Source: Psychrobacter sp. WY6 (GTDB lineage Bacteria; Pseudomonadota; Gammaproteobacteria; Pseudomonadales; Moraxellaceae). Taken from it: a DNA stretch of 64,000 bases. The DNA is taken from assembly GCF_018448495.1 (NCBI RefSeq), contig NZ_CP049902.1, positions 2,666,001-2,730,000 on the forward strand, written 5' to 3'. The notes under the pieces are model-generated. The model saw only the letters and a program-made list of their open reading frames with translations, did not search any database and was not told the DNA's origin. Made by a program: the position numbers and the translations under genes. Positions 23,045 to 32,487 of this stretch are shown piece by piece. How positions within the stretch are numbered: position 1 is the stretch's first letter; each line of letters begins with the position of its first letter.

Positions 23045-23530
23045 ATGAAGCTCACAAAAACACTGATGGTTACTCCATTGTTATTACTTTCTATTAGCGC
23101 TATTGCAGGCATGGGTGATGTCAATGGCAGTACCAAATGCACCACCGTTGACTCTATTAGTAAGAAGAAGGCTATCGTAAAAGCTTGTACTTACGATGGT
23201 GCAGTAGGAGGAAGTATGAGTTATGCAATTAGCCAACTAAATTTTAAATTGCCTAATTGTAGTACTTACCGCACCGTCAATAATGCGACGTTTGATTTTG
23301 ATAAAAACGGAAACGTCCAGAATTTAAAAGAAAGCATTTCAATCAATGGTAAGGCAGCTGAAATTATAAATTTGCATTATAAAACATTTAAAAAAATCTC
23401 GGATAAAGAAATAGAAAGTCGTTATGAAAAGAAAAATCCTAACTTTTCTGATGTTTTACAATGTTTCAAATACATTAAGAAAGATGCTGCTTTCTGTGTT
23501 CCTTATGAGTTTATTAGCAGTATGTCCTAA
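23045..23530 (+). CDS. Secreted hypothetical protein
   Basis: 161 residues with a clear Sec signal peptide (MKLTKTLMVTPLLLLSISAIAG) preceded by AAAGGATAT. The mature part has cysteines at KCTTV, KACTYD, NCSTYRT, LQCFKY and FCVPYEF, suggesting disulphides in the periplasm or outside the cell. No family recognised. The neighbour at 23599 is also exported, so the two may be a pair. Confidence 0.65.
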   Translation: MKLTKTLMVTPLLLLSISAIAGMGDVNGSTKCTTVDSISKKKAIVKACTYDGAVGGSMSYAISQLNFKLPNCSTYRTVNNATFDFDKNGNVQNLKESISINGKAAEIINLHYKTFKKISDKEIESRYEKKNPNFSDVLQCFKYIKKDAAFCVPYEFISSMS

Positions 23531-23598
23531 CAGTTATTGGCTATAATGCGTTCCTTACTATGTACCTGAATAATCTAAATTTATTTATTGGAGAGACT

Positions 23599-24163
23599 AT
23601 GAAATCTATATCTATAACTTCTTTGGCTCTATTAGCGACCGCAGCTTTACTATCTACAACTACCCTAGCTGCCCCTAGCTCTTCTAAAAGTATCAGCAGC
23701 TACAAAAGCAATGATATGGTTCATGTGTTTGGCTGGATGGAAGACGCTTGTACTGGTGAAAAACCGCCTTATAAAAATTGCTGCTAAAGACACAGCATTT
23801 ATAGACAGTATTAGAGGTCAAAGAGCCTATGACAATTTCGTAAAGCCAAAGGCGCAGTGGTTATCGGAATATCAAAATATGATAAAAGATGTAAAAATGA
23901 AAAAAGGTGAACCATACACTGAATATCGAGTTATTTTCAATAAAGGCGTTACCTACCGCGGTCAGCCTCTAGAGGAGTATACATTCAGTTTTATACCTGA
24001 ATCATCAGGTGGTGAAAACGTTTTAAAGTTTGCATCGACTGCGACTGTACCTACCATTATGCCGAATTTTAAAACTCGAACCATGGAATACTGGGGTGAA
24101 ATGGAAAAAAGAGGGGCCGGATACGACTCTAAAAATAAAACGGTTACCTGCTATTTTTGGTAA
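23599..24163 (+). CDS. Secreted hypothetical protein, one frameshift
   Basis: ATG 23599 follows GGAGAG. The signal peptide is MKSISITSLALLATAALLS with a cut site near TLAAP. After GEKPPYK the frame breaks in an A5 run at about 23775 (six As would restore KIAAKDTAFIDS) and continues to CYFW at 24163. Total about 187 residues. The C-terminal 80 residues are homologous to the truncated gene at 11273-11511, so this is a small family within the island. Function unknown. Confidence 0.65.
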
Positions 24164-24185
24164 ATAGCTTTTTTTCGAACAGTGA

Positions 24186-24678
24186 TGACCCCTGCTATCA
24201 AATCCATATACCTAAACTTGGAGGATTTCGATTAGCAGGACTTTTGAAAGCCCACTAACTATAGCCTAAATTCTTTTGAATTCTAGCCCCACTGCGAGCA
24301 CAGCTCTTGTCTTGCGTAGGAACGAAGCAGTGCTTCGCTCTATCCCTCCTCATTTATAATGTCTCGATCCTCCTGAGCAACCTTGATATCGCTTTTAAAA
24401 TATTTATCCTCTTCTATAATAACTATGCTTTTAGGGTCATAAGGCTTATTGCCGCTAAGCTTGCCTTCATCAGCTTTGTTCTACCAGTTAAATAAGGTCT
24501 GCACTACTATGCCTCGCTGATTTGCACTCACTGAAATATCATCATTATTATCTACTATTTTTTACACAGCTTCAGCTTTTAAAGCTGCACTGTAGACTCT
24601 TACTTTCTTAATCATAATAAACTTCTGTTGATGCACCTAACTTACCAAATTTTGTTATAATTTTTTTAGAATAGCTCA
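24186..24678 (-). mobile_element. Relic of an IS3-family element
   Basis: It begins TGACCCCTGC with bases resembling the right end at 27015 and finishes at TTAGAATAGCTCA, resembling the left end at 28291. Between them only a worn orfA can be read leftwards (MIKKVRVYSAALKAEAV, stop, KIVDNNDDIS), with several stops, and most of orfB is deleted. An old, internally deleted copy; no function expected. Confidence 0.65.
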
Positions 24679-25016
24679 TAACCTCAGAAGTGTCTCCTTG
24701 TCTTTTTATAAACATACTCTATCAGAATGTCAAGTCTTCGAAAACCTCGGGCTATTCAGTATTATAAAAAAACGTAATAATTACAATTCATCCCTGCGAC
24801 ACCATTTGTCGTGTATTTAGATTGCAGTCATTGCAATATGAATTGATATAAGAGATATTAGTATGAAATCAATTATTTATAATCAATAAAGTTTAAACTT
24901 ATTTTTTAAAAAGGATTTTACCAATATATTATTGAGCGTTTAAATTATGCTCGCCAGCGTTAAAAAATCATAGTCGATACTTCAAGCTGTATAGCTAACT
25001 ACTTAGGAAAATTGCG

Positions 25017-26457
25017 ATGACAACCAAAAAACCTAGCAATTAAACCATGGATGGAAGAAATTTGGGTGTGGGCAGATAAATTTGGACTCTCAGAAGAACA
25101 GCTGCCTCGTGACGCTAATGCTTTATCTTCTTTGACTGAATTATCGTTAATTGAAAAAAGTATCACTAAAGTACCACAATCCATAGGTAATTTAAAAAAC
25201 CTAAAAAGCCTCGATCTTAGTTACAATTGTGATATGGATGCACTGCCAGAGAGTATGGATAAACTTATTAATTTAGAAGAACTACATTTAAGTGCTATAT
25301 CACTTAAGAAACTACCTAAAAACCTTACTAATCTTATTAATCTCAAATATTAAATTTAGGCGGCAATAAACTTGAGACACTTCCAGAAAGTATTGGTGAT
25401 CTTGTAAACCTAGAAGATTTAATTCTTTACGAAAACGTATTGAACACGCTACCTCGTGGTATTAAAAAATTAAAAAACTTAAAACAACTTGATTTAGAAG
25501 GTAATAAATTTGAGACTCTTCCAGAAAGTATCAGTGATCTTGCAAACTTAGAATATCTGAGACTTGACTGTAATGCGTTAAATACGCTACCTGATAGCAT
25601 TGGTCAAATAAAAAGCTTGAAGAAGCTAAATTTAAACAGTAACAAACTTAAGGCACTTCCAGAAAATATTGGGAATCTTATAAATCTAGAATATCTGAGT
25701 CTTGACTATAATGCGTTAACTACATTACCTGATAGCATTGGCAAATTAAGAAACTTAAAACACTTGATTTAGAAAGTAATAAACTTAAGATTTTTCCAGA
25801 AAGTATTGCTAATCTAGCAAACCTACTATACTTGAATATTAGCCAAAATGCGTTAAACACACTACCCGATAGCATTAACAAATTAAGAAAATTGAAACGA
25901 ATTTATTTAGAAGACAATAAGCTTAAGACATTACCAGAAAATATTACTGATCTTGTAACCCTCGAATGTTTGAGGCTTGACTATAATACGTTAAACACGC
26001 TACCTGATAGTATCGGTCAAATGAAAAAATTGATGGCACTTGGCTTAGGAAATAATAAACTTAAGTCAATTCCAGAAAGTATTGGTGATCTTGCAAACCT
26101 AAAAGATTTAGGTCTTAACGATAACGCGTTAAGCACGCTACCTGATAACATTAGAAAATTAAGAAACTTGGAAGAACTTGATTTACAAAGTAATAAACTT
26201 AAGAGTCTTCCAGAAAGTATTGGTGATCTAGCAAACCTACAATATTTGGATCTTAACCATAATGTATTAAATGTACTACCTGAAAGTATTAGTCAAATGA
26301 AAAAAATTGATGTTACTTAGATTAAGAACTAATAAAATTAAGACGCTTCCAGAAAGTATTGGCCAGCTAATAAATTTAGAATATATTAATGTTGAGGATA
26401 ACCAATTAAGTATACTGCCTGATAGCATTGGTCAAGTAAAAAGCTTGAAAAAAACTA
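25017..26457 (+). pseudogene. Leucine-rich repeat protein, frameshifted and cut by IS5-type element
   Basis: Starting at ATG 25017 or 25051, about 18 LRR units of 23 residues can be read with the pattern LPxSIxxLxxLxxLxLxxNxL. The opening KPWMEEIWVWADKF and QLPRDANALSSLTEL match the region that leads into the LRRs of the protein at 30190-32436. Frame breaks lie near 25040, 25352 (T run), 25763 and 26305 (A7 instead of A6). The reading runs into an IS5-type end at 26458, so any C-terminal domain has been lost. Confidence 0.8.
25180..26450 (+). repeat. Tandem 69-base LRR-coding repeats
   Basis: About 18 imperfect 69-base units, each coding one 23-residue LRR. The spacing is regular and in frame, so these are protein repeats and not a CRISPR array. 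Such near-identical units can recombine and change repeat number. Confidence 0.75.
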
Positions 26458-27014
26458 GGGCGTGTCCAATTAAGTCAAATGACACAAGAAACCAGATGAA
26501 TTGCACTGAGGAAATAACTGGCTAACTTATCACAGCGAGTAGCAATTGCACGGTACTGCTTAATCTTGGCAAAGAAGTTCTCGATCAGATGCCGCTCTTT
26601 ATAAAGTTCTTTATCGAAGTCTCTTGGCTGCAGCCTATGACACTTAGATGGTATGACTACATGGCCTTGTACGGCTTCAATCGGTTCAATAACGCGGGCA
26701 TCCGCATCGTAAGCCTTATCGGCAAGCCATGTCTGAGTGATACTGACATCTAATAGCTTATCTGAGCCACACAGGTCATGAGCCGCGCCACCGGTTAGAT
26801 AAAAGCCAGTAGGATTACCTAGCGCATCTGTTCGAGTATGTATTTTGGTCGTCAGTCCACCTTTGCTGCGTCCAATGGCTTGATCCCTTTTTTCCAGCAC
26901 TGTGTTGATAGGCTTTAACTATGGTGGCATCTAAAATGGCATATTCGTTGACAGACCCCTCAGACAGCTGAGTACACATGCTTCCATACCTCTTTTTTTA
27001 ATCAGCGGCTAAAA
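26458..27014 (-). mobile_element. IS5-family element, second type, truncated copy 2
   Basis: The end GGGCGTGTCCAATTAAGT starts at 26458 after CTA. The element is nearly identical to the right two thirds of the copy at 15671-16497, including the W-to-stop position, and is cut at 27014 by an IS3 end. It interrupts the LRR gene. Confidence 0.85.
26475..26900 (-). pseudogene. IS5-family transposase C-terminal part
   Basis: 141 residues matching the C-terminal part of the transposase at 16053-16478 without visible change (GRSKGGLTTK, ERHLIENFFAKIKQYRAIATR). The N-terminal part is damaged and truncated, so it is inactive. Confidence 0.85.
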
Positions 27015-27060
27015 TGACCCCTGCCGTCAAATCCGTAGAACCAAACTTGGGAGATTTTAA

Positions 27061-27879
27061 TTACGCAGCTTGACGATAATAATGAAACCATACCTGTCTT
27101 GGCGATTTATAGCTCAAGCCCTTTTGAATCCTAGTCTGGTTGTAATATAGCTCGATGTATCTAATGATATCGGTAATGGCGGCAAATCTAGTTTTATAAT
27201 CCTTATGATATACCAGCTCATTCTTCAATATGCCCCAGAAGCTTTCTATGGGTGCGTTATCAAAGCAATTACCTTTGCCACTCATTGAGCCTATAAACTG
27301 GTGCTGTTTAATGATCTTATGATACGCATGGCTACAGTATTGACTACCTCTGTCTGAGTGCACAATTAATCCTTTATTAGGCCGTTTGTTTTTGATTGCC
27401 ATACTTAGTGCTTTGCAAACTAAGTCAGCAGTCATGCGTTTGTTGATAGCATAGCCGACCAGCTCTTTGGTGTATAAGTCTTTGACTCCTGCTAAGTACA
27501 GCCAGCCCTCATTTGTCCAGATATAAGTAATATCGCTTACCCAAGACTCATTAGGGCGCTTAGCATCAAACTGCTGATGCAGCACATTCGGATAGACCAG
27601 CTTGTTGTGATTAGAGTCGGTGGTCACTTTAAAGCGCTTATGACGACGACATTTAATGCCGTGCTGCTCTTTGATGCTTCTTACCATATACAGGCTAATG
27701 TTGTGGCCTTGCTCGCTTAGATGAGCATGCAATCGATCTACGCCATAACGTTCTTTCGTTTCACTGTGAGCCGCTTTAACTAGTAATTCAGACTGGTTGC
27801 GATGTATCTGCTGGTCACTGATGTCACGACTAATCCAGTCGTAATAGCTTGAGGGCTTAACGCTCAATACACGGCACAT
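27061..27879 (-). CDS. IS3-family transposase OrfB
   Basis: 272 residues, rve integrase core. Catalytic residues are visible in SDITYIW (D), VHSDRGSQYC (D) and [12 protein letters not shown] (E), and the end is QVWFHYYRQAA. OrfB of this family is normally made as a fusion with OrfA by -1 frameshifting. This is the best-preserved copy in the window. Confidence 0.9.
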   Translation of the reverse strand: MCRVLSVKPSSYYDWISRDISDQQIHRNQSELLVKAAHSETKERYGVDRLHAHLSEQGHNISLYMVRSIKEQHGIKCRRHKRFKVTTDSNHNKLVYPNVLHQQFDAKRPNESWVSDITYIWTNEGWLYLAGVKDLYTKELVGYAINKRMTADLVCKALSMAIKNKRPNKGLIVHSDRGSQYCSHAYHKIIKQHQFIGSMSGKGNCFDNAPIESFWGILKNELVYHKDYKTRFAAITDIIRYIELYYNQTRIQKGLSYKSPRQVWFHYYRQAA

Positions 27880-27929
27880 AGTAGTGATGCTAAATATCTG
27901 ATGATTGTCTTTGATAAAGGCGTACTTTA

Positions 27930-28226
27930 CTAACTGTGCTTGGCGAAGTACGCCGTCGCCTTTTTTAAGATCTCGCGTTCCTCTTCAGCCACTTTAAGCT
28001 GCCGCTTAAGCTGCTTTATTTCTTGAAGAGCACTCATAAGATCAGGATCATATTGCTCTGTGCCGACAAGCTTGCCTTGATTGGCTTTGTTATGCCAATT
28101 TGATAGCGTTTGCATGGCAATGCCAAGCTGCTTTGCGGTAGCCGAGATATTGCCATTATTGTCCGCTATCTTCTTGACGGCCTCGGCTTTAAATTCGTCA
28201 CTGTAGCTTCTTATTTTCTTGGTCAT
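27930..28226 (-). CDS. IS3-family transposase OrfA
   Basis: 98 residues. The helix-turn-helix region EFKAEAVKKIADNNGNISA and AKQLGIAMQTLSNW is followed by a leucine-rich coiled coil (LKRQLKVAEEEREILKKA). OrfA binds the terminal repeats in characterised IS3 relatives. The AAAAAAGG run near its end is a plausible frameshift site into OrfB. Confidence 0.88.
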   Translation of the reverse strand: MTKKIRSYSDEFKAEAVKKIADNNGNISATAKQLGIAMQTLSNWHNKANQGKLVGTEQYDPDLMSALQEIKQLKRQLKVAEEEREILKKATAYFAKHS

Positions 28227-28291
28227 GATAAACTCCGATTAATACGCTTAGTTTACCAAGTTTAGGTGTACGGTTTTTTCAGCATAGCTCA

Positions 28292-28560
28292 AACGGTTGT
28301 AAGCGGTCTTCCACGGGCATAATTCTTTAGGTATGTCTCGCCAAGGAGCGCCTGTACGGAGTTTCCAAGGAATGGCTTCCATTACTTCGCGGTTATTCTC
28401 TTTTTGATAGCAACCATGTTGTGCCATAGTCGCTTGTAGCTGCTCCCAAAGGTTATCGGTTAATGCTTGTCTGGCCATCTTTAATGAATACCTATCGATC
28501 GCTAAAATATAACCTTTATTTTAGCGACTATTACCCCTTTTTCCAATTAGGGACACGCCC
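28292..28560 (-). mobile_element. IS5-family element, first type, truncated fragment
   Basis: Carries the first ~65 codons of the transposase (MARQALTDNLWEQ to CPWKTAYNR), near-identical to 10031 onward, and the IS end GGACACGCCC at 28551-28560. The rest is missing beyond the IS3 junction at 28291. Confidence 0.88.
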
Positions 28561-28561
28561 T

Positions 28562-28799
28562 AATACCAGTAATACTACTAGCATCAAGTATTTGTAATCT
28601 ATTCAAACTTAGACCTGGCCAAAAAACCACTGTTTTTTTGGAGTATATTATCTTGCATGAATTACTACACTTCAAAGAACGGCAGCACAACGATAGATTT
28701 AAAGCTCTGCTCGACATTCACATGCCAGACTGGCGATCTAGACGAGATTTACTCAACCAAATGCCATTAAACCAGGAAAACTGGAAACATCAAGAGTAA
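28562..28799 (+). pseudogene. C-terminal fragment of YgjP/SprT-like metallopeptidase
   Basis: An open frame from the IS end gives VFLEYIILHELLHFKERQ with a zinc-binding HELLH at about 28656, then MPDWRSRRDLLNQ and a stop at 28797. This matches the C-terminal half of the DUF45 / YgjP-like metallopeptidases, which often accompany type I RM genes. The N-terminal half is missing, replaced by the IS. With the hsdM and hsdS scraps at 36288-36877 it may be part of a scattered type I RM locus. Confidence 0.6.
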
Positions 28800-28839
28800 T
28801 GCTTTAGTTATAGACTAACGCTTAGGTTTGAGCCTCTAC

Positions 28840-29477
28840 CTAGTCCTCAGCATATATCGCCTTTAAACAAAACAGTCTGGCTCATCAGTGATTCTTGAGC
28901 TGTAATATATGAACTCATCATTAATAGATAACGAATTTTTAATGGCTTCTGTTATATAGGAAAGAGTATCTAGCGAAGGGCTTTCGATACTCTCTATGGT
29001 AACTAACAGTCTCTTAGCATTACGAGCTTTTATAAGTTGACTAACTAACTGCTGTGCAGCTGCCTTTACTGATTTCGATATAGATTCACCTGGGGCACTT
29101 GCTTGAATGAACTGGAATGAATTGCCATACTCAAACAGACTTTTGATATCCACAACATCTATACCGATGATGGTACTTGCAGAGTTTACATCGAGTATTC
29201 TAATGACATTATCTACTTCATTAGGCTGACATCTAATAACGCCCTCTATAATATCTAAGCGCTTAAATTCACTATCATCTATTTGCAAGCCTACTAAAAA
29301 CCAAGCCTCTGACTTCTCTTTTAACTCTATTAGCGCCTCCTCATCCCAAGCATCACTGATGATAAAGCAACCAATAGCAGACTTTGGGTAATGATCCATG
29401 GTTTGTCGATATAGAACAGCACTAGGTATATCATCTCTATACGAGTCATCAATCTGATACTTCATGGTTATGCTCAC
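28840..29477 (-). CDS. FtsZ C-terminal-like domain protein, shortened paralogue
   Basis: About 205-212 residues. The whole chain aligns with the last ~190 residues of the fusion at 30190-32436: SDAWDEEALIELKEKSEAWF, then a segment (GIDVVDIKSLF, FIQASAPGESISKSV, LLVTIESIE, YITEAIKNSL) that resembles the C-terminal domain of FtsZ without its GTPase half. A one-base slip near 28866 hides the natural end LKAIYAED at 28840. A leftover of a nuclease N-terminus lies just upstream (29484-29562), so this is probably the tail of a second fusion protein whose middle was deleted. Confidence 0.55.
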
Positions 29478-29483
29478 TGATCA

Positions 29484-29562
29484 TTAAGGAGTTTGAAGGT
29501 AGTCAAAAGTATCAAACTTTGGCGAGATTTGACGGCAGTAGCGCGCTTGCACAGTCTCTAAG
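29484..29562 (-). pseudogene. Remnant of a nuclease N-terminus
   Basis: Reading leftwards gives LETVQARYCRQISPKFDTF and DYLQTP then a stop. This matches residues 18-38 of the nuclease-LRR protein encoded at 32436 leftwards (LETAQALYSRQLSPDFNTF). It is too short to work and marks a deleted second copy of that gene. Confidence 0.6.
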
Positions 29563-29648
29563 ATATTTATCATCTGGCATAATTCGTTTATTGAAGTTTA
29601 ATCCTCACTAAGGATTACATCGTCTTTTAGAGTATCGTTCAGTTTTAT

Positions 29649-30104
29649 TCACTTAGCTTGCTGATCATTGATCTGCTTTAACATTCTGATAGAGTTTATA
29701 TCGTAACTGCCTTCAAAATACTGATCCAAAAGCTCGTTAAAAATATATTTTTTATTAGAGGACGCTAAAGTAAACAACGTAAGCGAAGAGTGTAATTTCA
29801 GCGTATCTATTGATCCGAGAATTTCTAAAGCACTTTTATCGGAATGCAACAATAATAATTCAGCACACTCTCTCAACCGTGCTCCAAGAACGTCGTGCTG
29901 CAAATACTCTTTTGCCTGTTCTAGACTCTCTATCGCAAAGCGCCGAGCCATTGTACTGCGCCCCAAGCCTTCCACCTGTGGAAAAATAAACCACATCCAA
30001 TGGGTCCGCTTACGCCCTTCGATTAACTCTTTAATAACCGATGGATAAACAGTATTTTGAGCTTGGATAAAATCGTTAAACAAAGCTGTACTCATATCTG
30101 TCAC
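29649..30104 (-). CDS. DUF1810 family protein
   Basis: 151 residues, intact. The family signature is plain: FIQAQNTVYPSVIKELIEGR, KRTHWMWFIFPQ, LGRSTMARRFAI, HDVLGARLRECAELLL and DTLKLHSSLTLF. DUF1810 proteins are small, soluble and of uncertain function; some are found with nucleotide-related genes. It sits between the large nuclease-LRR gene and the shortened paralogue, in the same direction, which suggests one transcript. Confidence 0.85.
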   Translation of the reverse strand: MTDMSTALFNDFIQAQNTVYPSVIKELIEGRKRTHWMWFIFPQVEGLGRSTMARRFAIESLEQAKEYLQHDVLGARLRECAELLLLHSDKSALEILGSIDTLKLHSSLTLFTLASSNKKYIFNELLDQYFEGSYDINSIRMLKQINDQQAK

Positions 30105-30189
30105 CTTCTATATTCTTTGCTTCTTAAGTGATAATCGTTTTTCAACGATGCCTACAGTTTTATTCAAGCTATATTTATACTTAATACAA

Positions 30190-32436
30190 CTACGAAACCA
30201 TATATATCATACCCATCCAGCAGTGCTCAGGCTTATCAACAACTTCTGCATTATAGAAAATATGTTCATCCTCTACACCCATATTATCAATGATATCTGA
30301 TATAACTTTGAACTCGTCAAACGTAAAATAGTGGTTACTTTCAACTTGAAACATTAAAGATTTTAGGGTTATCTCTTCAGGAATTTGATCAATAATCTGA
30401 CTAAGCACTTGCTCTGATTTAAACATTCCCATTACGTTAGCTTGTATAAACTTAGCAGGCCTTGCAAAACTTAGCATCTTTTCAATATCTGTAACGCATA
30501 TCCCCGCAAATTCGTTAAAAACAGTTGCAAACATATTCATGACTCGTTGTACTTCATCAGGTCTGCAAATAACGACACCATCTACCACATCAAATTGCTT
30601 GATCGTTTTTTCAGTCGTTTGCAAACCAAGTAAAAATACTGATGCTGCTTTGAACTTCAGATCAATGAGTGCTTTTTCATCCCAATTGTCATTAGTAAGG
30701 AAAAATCCAAATTTAGATAACTCATATTCACTCATTTGTGGTGTATACAATTTTGTAGAGGATATATTTACAATCCCCAATTCTCTCCTTCGATGCCTTT
30801 CAATAACACCAATCGGTAACTGGTCAATTAACTCATTAGGAACATCTATTATTAGGCGTAGCTTCTTAAGATTAACAAGACCATCAGGAAACTGCTGTAT
30901 TTTATGACTAGTGATCGTCAATCTCTTAACTAACTGGCTTAATTGACCTATAGACTCTGGCAAACGCTCAAGCGTATCGCAGTTTAGCGTGAGACTGGTT
31001 AAGTTGTATAAATAACCGATACCTTCAGGTAAATTAGTTAATTGATTACAATCAATACTCAGGTCTGTTAACGCCAATAAAGCAGCGTGATCACGTGGCA
31101 ACACTTCCTCAGGAATCTTAAACTTATCAGCCCATGCCCAAAGCTCTGTCAGCCAGGGCTTTATATTAGAAGCGTTATTCATATTATTTATCCTTAATAT
31201 GAAATGAACTTCCTGCTTTAACATGCAGTAAATAACATCAACTTCTTCTAAAACTTTACTTGCCATTGCCCCAGTTTCAATTTGATACCACGGGTTACCT
31301 GCACTTTTCCAGTCAAAAGGTTGAAACTCGTAATACGCAGGCCACCATTTATTAGATACAATATTATTATTGGTAAAATAATCGTTAAACACACGCTTGA
31401 CTTCAATTGCATAAGGTTGGTTATCAGGGTCTTTAGTATCTTCTTCAGTATAAAACCTAATACCTAATACCGGATTGTTAAAGTCTGTTGCGAACTCTAA
31501 GCTAATGAACCCTATAGGATCATCTTTCATTCTAAAACCAAAGTACTCACAATTTTTGCCCTTGCCAATATTGTCAAAATCTAACGTATACTCCCTGTCC
31601 TGACACTTTAATATCAAACCTGTTTTAAGTTTTTGTATCAGCTCTATTCTCATTTTCTGTACGTTTTTATAAATTTTTAGACTAGCATCTAAATTACTTT
31701 CACTCTGCTTCATTATTTCTAATACTGCATTGTCTTCATTCATATCTTTTATTCCCATAAATTGCTTTTGAATAAATTTAATTAATTGTGCAATAAACTC
31801 ACTGACACTATGATTTTGGCATTCTGCTTGGCACGCTTTGAGCCAAGGAATGAGGTCGCTAAAACGAAGATGGCTATATTGATTCTCCTTTTTCAACGCT
31901 TCTAATTTACTCGTATCAATACTGTATTCGCTCGGACCCTCATTAGCTTCATTAAGATAAACAAGGTGCCAAGCCTTGTGTCTTCTTTTTTCAAGCTCTT
32001 CAGCATAATCCTTTAACTGCTCAAACTGGTCTGCCGCATAAGGTTTGTTTTCAATACAAACACCGTAACTGTTATCACCCACCTGACATTGTAGATAAAT
32101 ATCCATACGGCGTAGGCTATTATTTCTTGATGTAACTTGCTCAACAAAAACCTTTGTTTTATCAATACTATCAAGAAAAACCTGCCATTCTGGAGCTTTG
32201 TACATATCAGGTAGGCAATGCTCAATAAATAATCTTAAAAAGGTTTCTTGCTGAGCATGACTACCTTTTGGATCAAGCAAAGCCGCTAAGATACGACTAA
32301 GTCCTAATTCATCGGTATTGATATAGTCAAAAGTATTAAAATCTGGTGAAAGCTGGCGACTATAAAGTGCTTGCGCCGTTTCTAAAGCTTGGACTTTTTG
32401 GCTGACTTCATTTATTAAAGTTTGGACTTCGCTCAC
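30190..32436 (-). CDS. PD-(D/E)XK nuclease - LRR - FtsZ-C-like fusion protein
   Basis: 748 residues, intact. Residues 1-240 form a PD-(D/E)XK nuclease-like domain: LSRILAALLDPKGSHAQ, D112 in RMDIYL, and E129/K131 in CIENK. A linking region follows, then KPWLTELWAWADKF and about five LRRs (LTNLPEGIGYLYNLTSL, LERLPESIGQLSQLV). The last ~190 residues (NWDEKALIDLKFKAASVF, VTDIEKML, FDEFKVISDIIDNM) resemble the C-terminal domain of FtsZ. No NTPase motif is visible, so this is not a classical STAND protein. Inferred model: LRRs sense a ligand and the nuclease acts, with the FtsZ-like part as docking or target domain. The upstream WYL and PP2C genes run the same way. Confidence 0.65.
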   Translation of the reverse strand: MSEVQTLINEVSQKVQALETAQALYSRQLSPDFNTFDYINTDELGLSRILAALLDPKGSHAQQETFLRLFIEHCLPDMYKAPEWQVFLDSIDKTKVFVEQVTSRNNSLRRMDIYLQCQVGDNSYGVCIENKPYAADQFEQLKDYAEELEKRRHKAWHLVYLNEANEGPSEYSIDTSKLEALKKENQYSHLRFSDLIPWLKACQAECQNHSVSEFIAQLIKFIQKQFMGIKDMNEDNAVLEIMKQSESNLDASLKIYKNVQKMRIELIQKLKTGLILKCQDREYTLDFDNIGKGKNCEYFGFRMKDDPIGFISLEFATDFNNPVLGIRFYTEEDTKDPDNQPYAIEVKRVFNDYFTNNNIVSNKWWPAYYEFQPFDWKSAGNPWYQIETGAMASKVLEEVDVIYCMLKQEVHFILRINNMNNASNIKPWLTELWAWADKFKIPEEVLPRDHAALLALTDLSIDCNQLTNLPEGIGYLYNLTSLTLNCDTLERLPESIGQLSQLVKRLTITSHKIQQFPDGLVNLKKLRLIIDVPNELIDQLPIGVIERHRRRELGIVNISSTKLYTPQMSEYELSKFGFFLTNDNWDEKALIDLKFKAASVFLLGLQTTEKTIKQFDVVDGVVICRPDEVQRVMNMFATVFNEFAGICVTDIEKMLSFARPAKFIQANVMGMFKSEQVLSQIIDQIPEEITLKSLMFQVESNHYFTFDEFKVISDIIDNMGVEDEHIFYNAEVVDKPEHCWMGMIYMVS

Positions 32437-32487
32437 AATTACGCTTCCTTATAATTTATTAATAGCTATTTAGTACATAGTATTTTA

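Larger units (their letters stand above)
27015..28291 (-). mobile_element. IS3-family element B (complete)
   Basis: 1,277 bases. The right end TGACCCCTGCCGTCAAAT is at 27015 and the left end reads TGAGCTATGCTG from 28291 leftwards. Both ORFs are intact. It has no target duplication: the left flank belongs to one IS5 type and the right flank to another, so it sits at a recombination joint. Confidence 0.9.

Noticed and set aside
25180..26450. Regular 69-base repeats as a possible CRISPR array
   Set aside because: The units code in-frame leucine-rich repeats with varied third positions and no repeat/spacer structure. No cas gene is seen.
30190..32436. STAND/NLR-type immune protein
   Set aside because: LRRs and an effector-like nuclease are present but no Walker A or B NTPase motif is visible.
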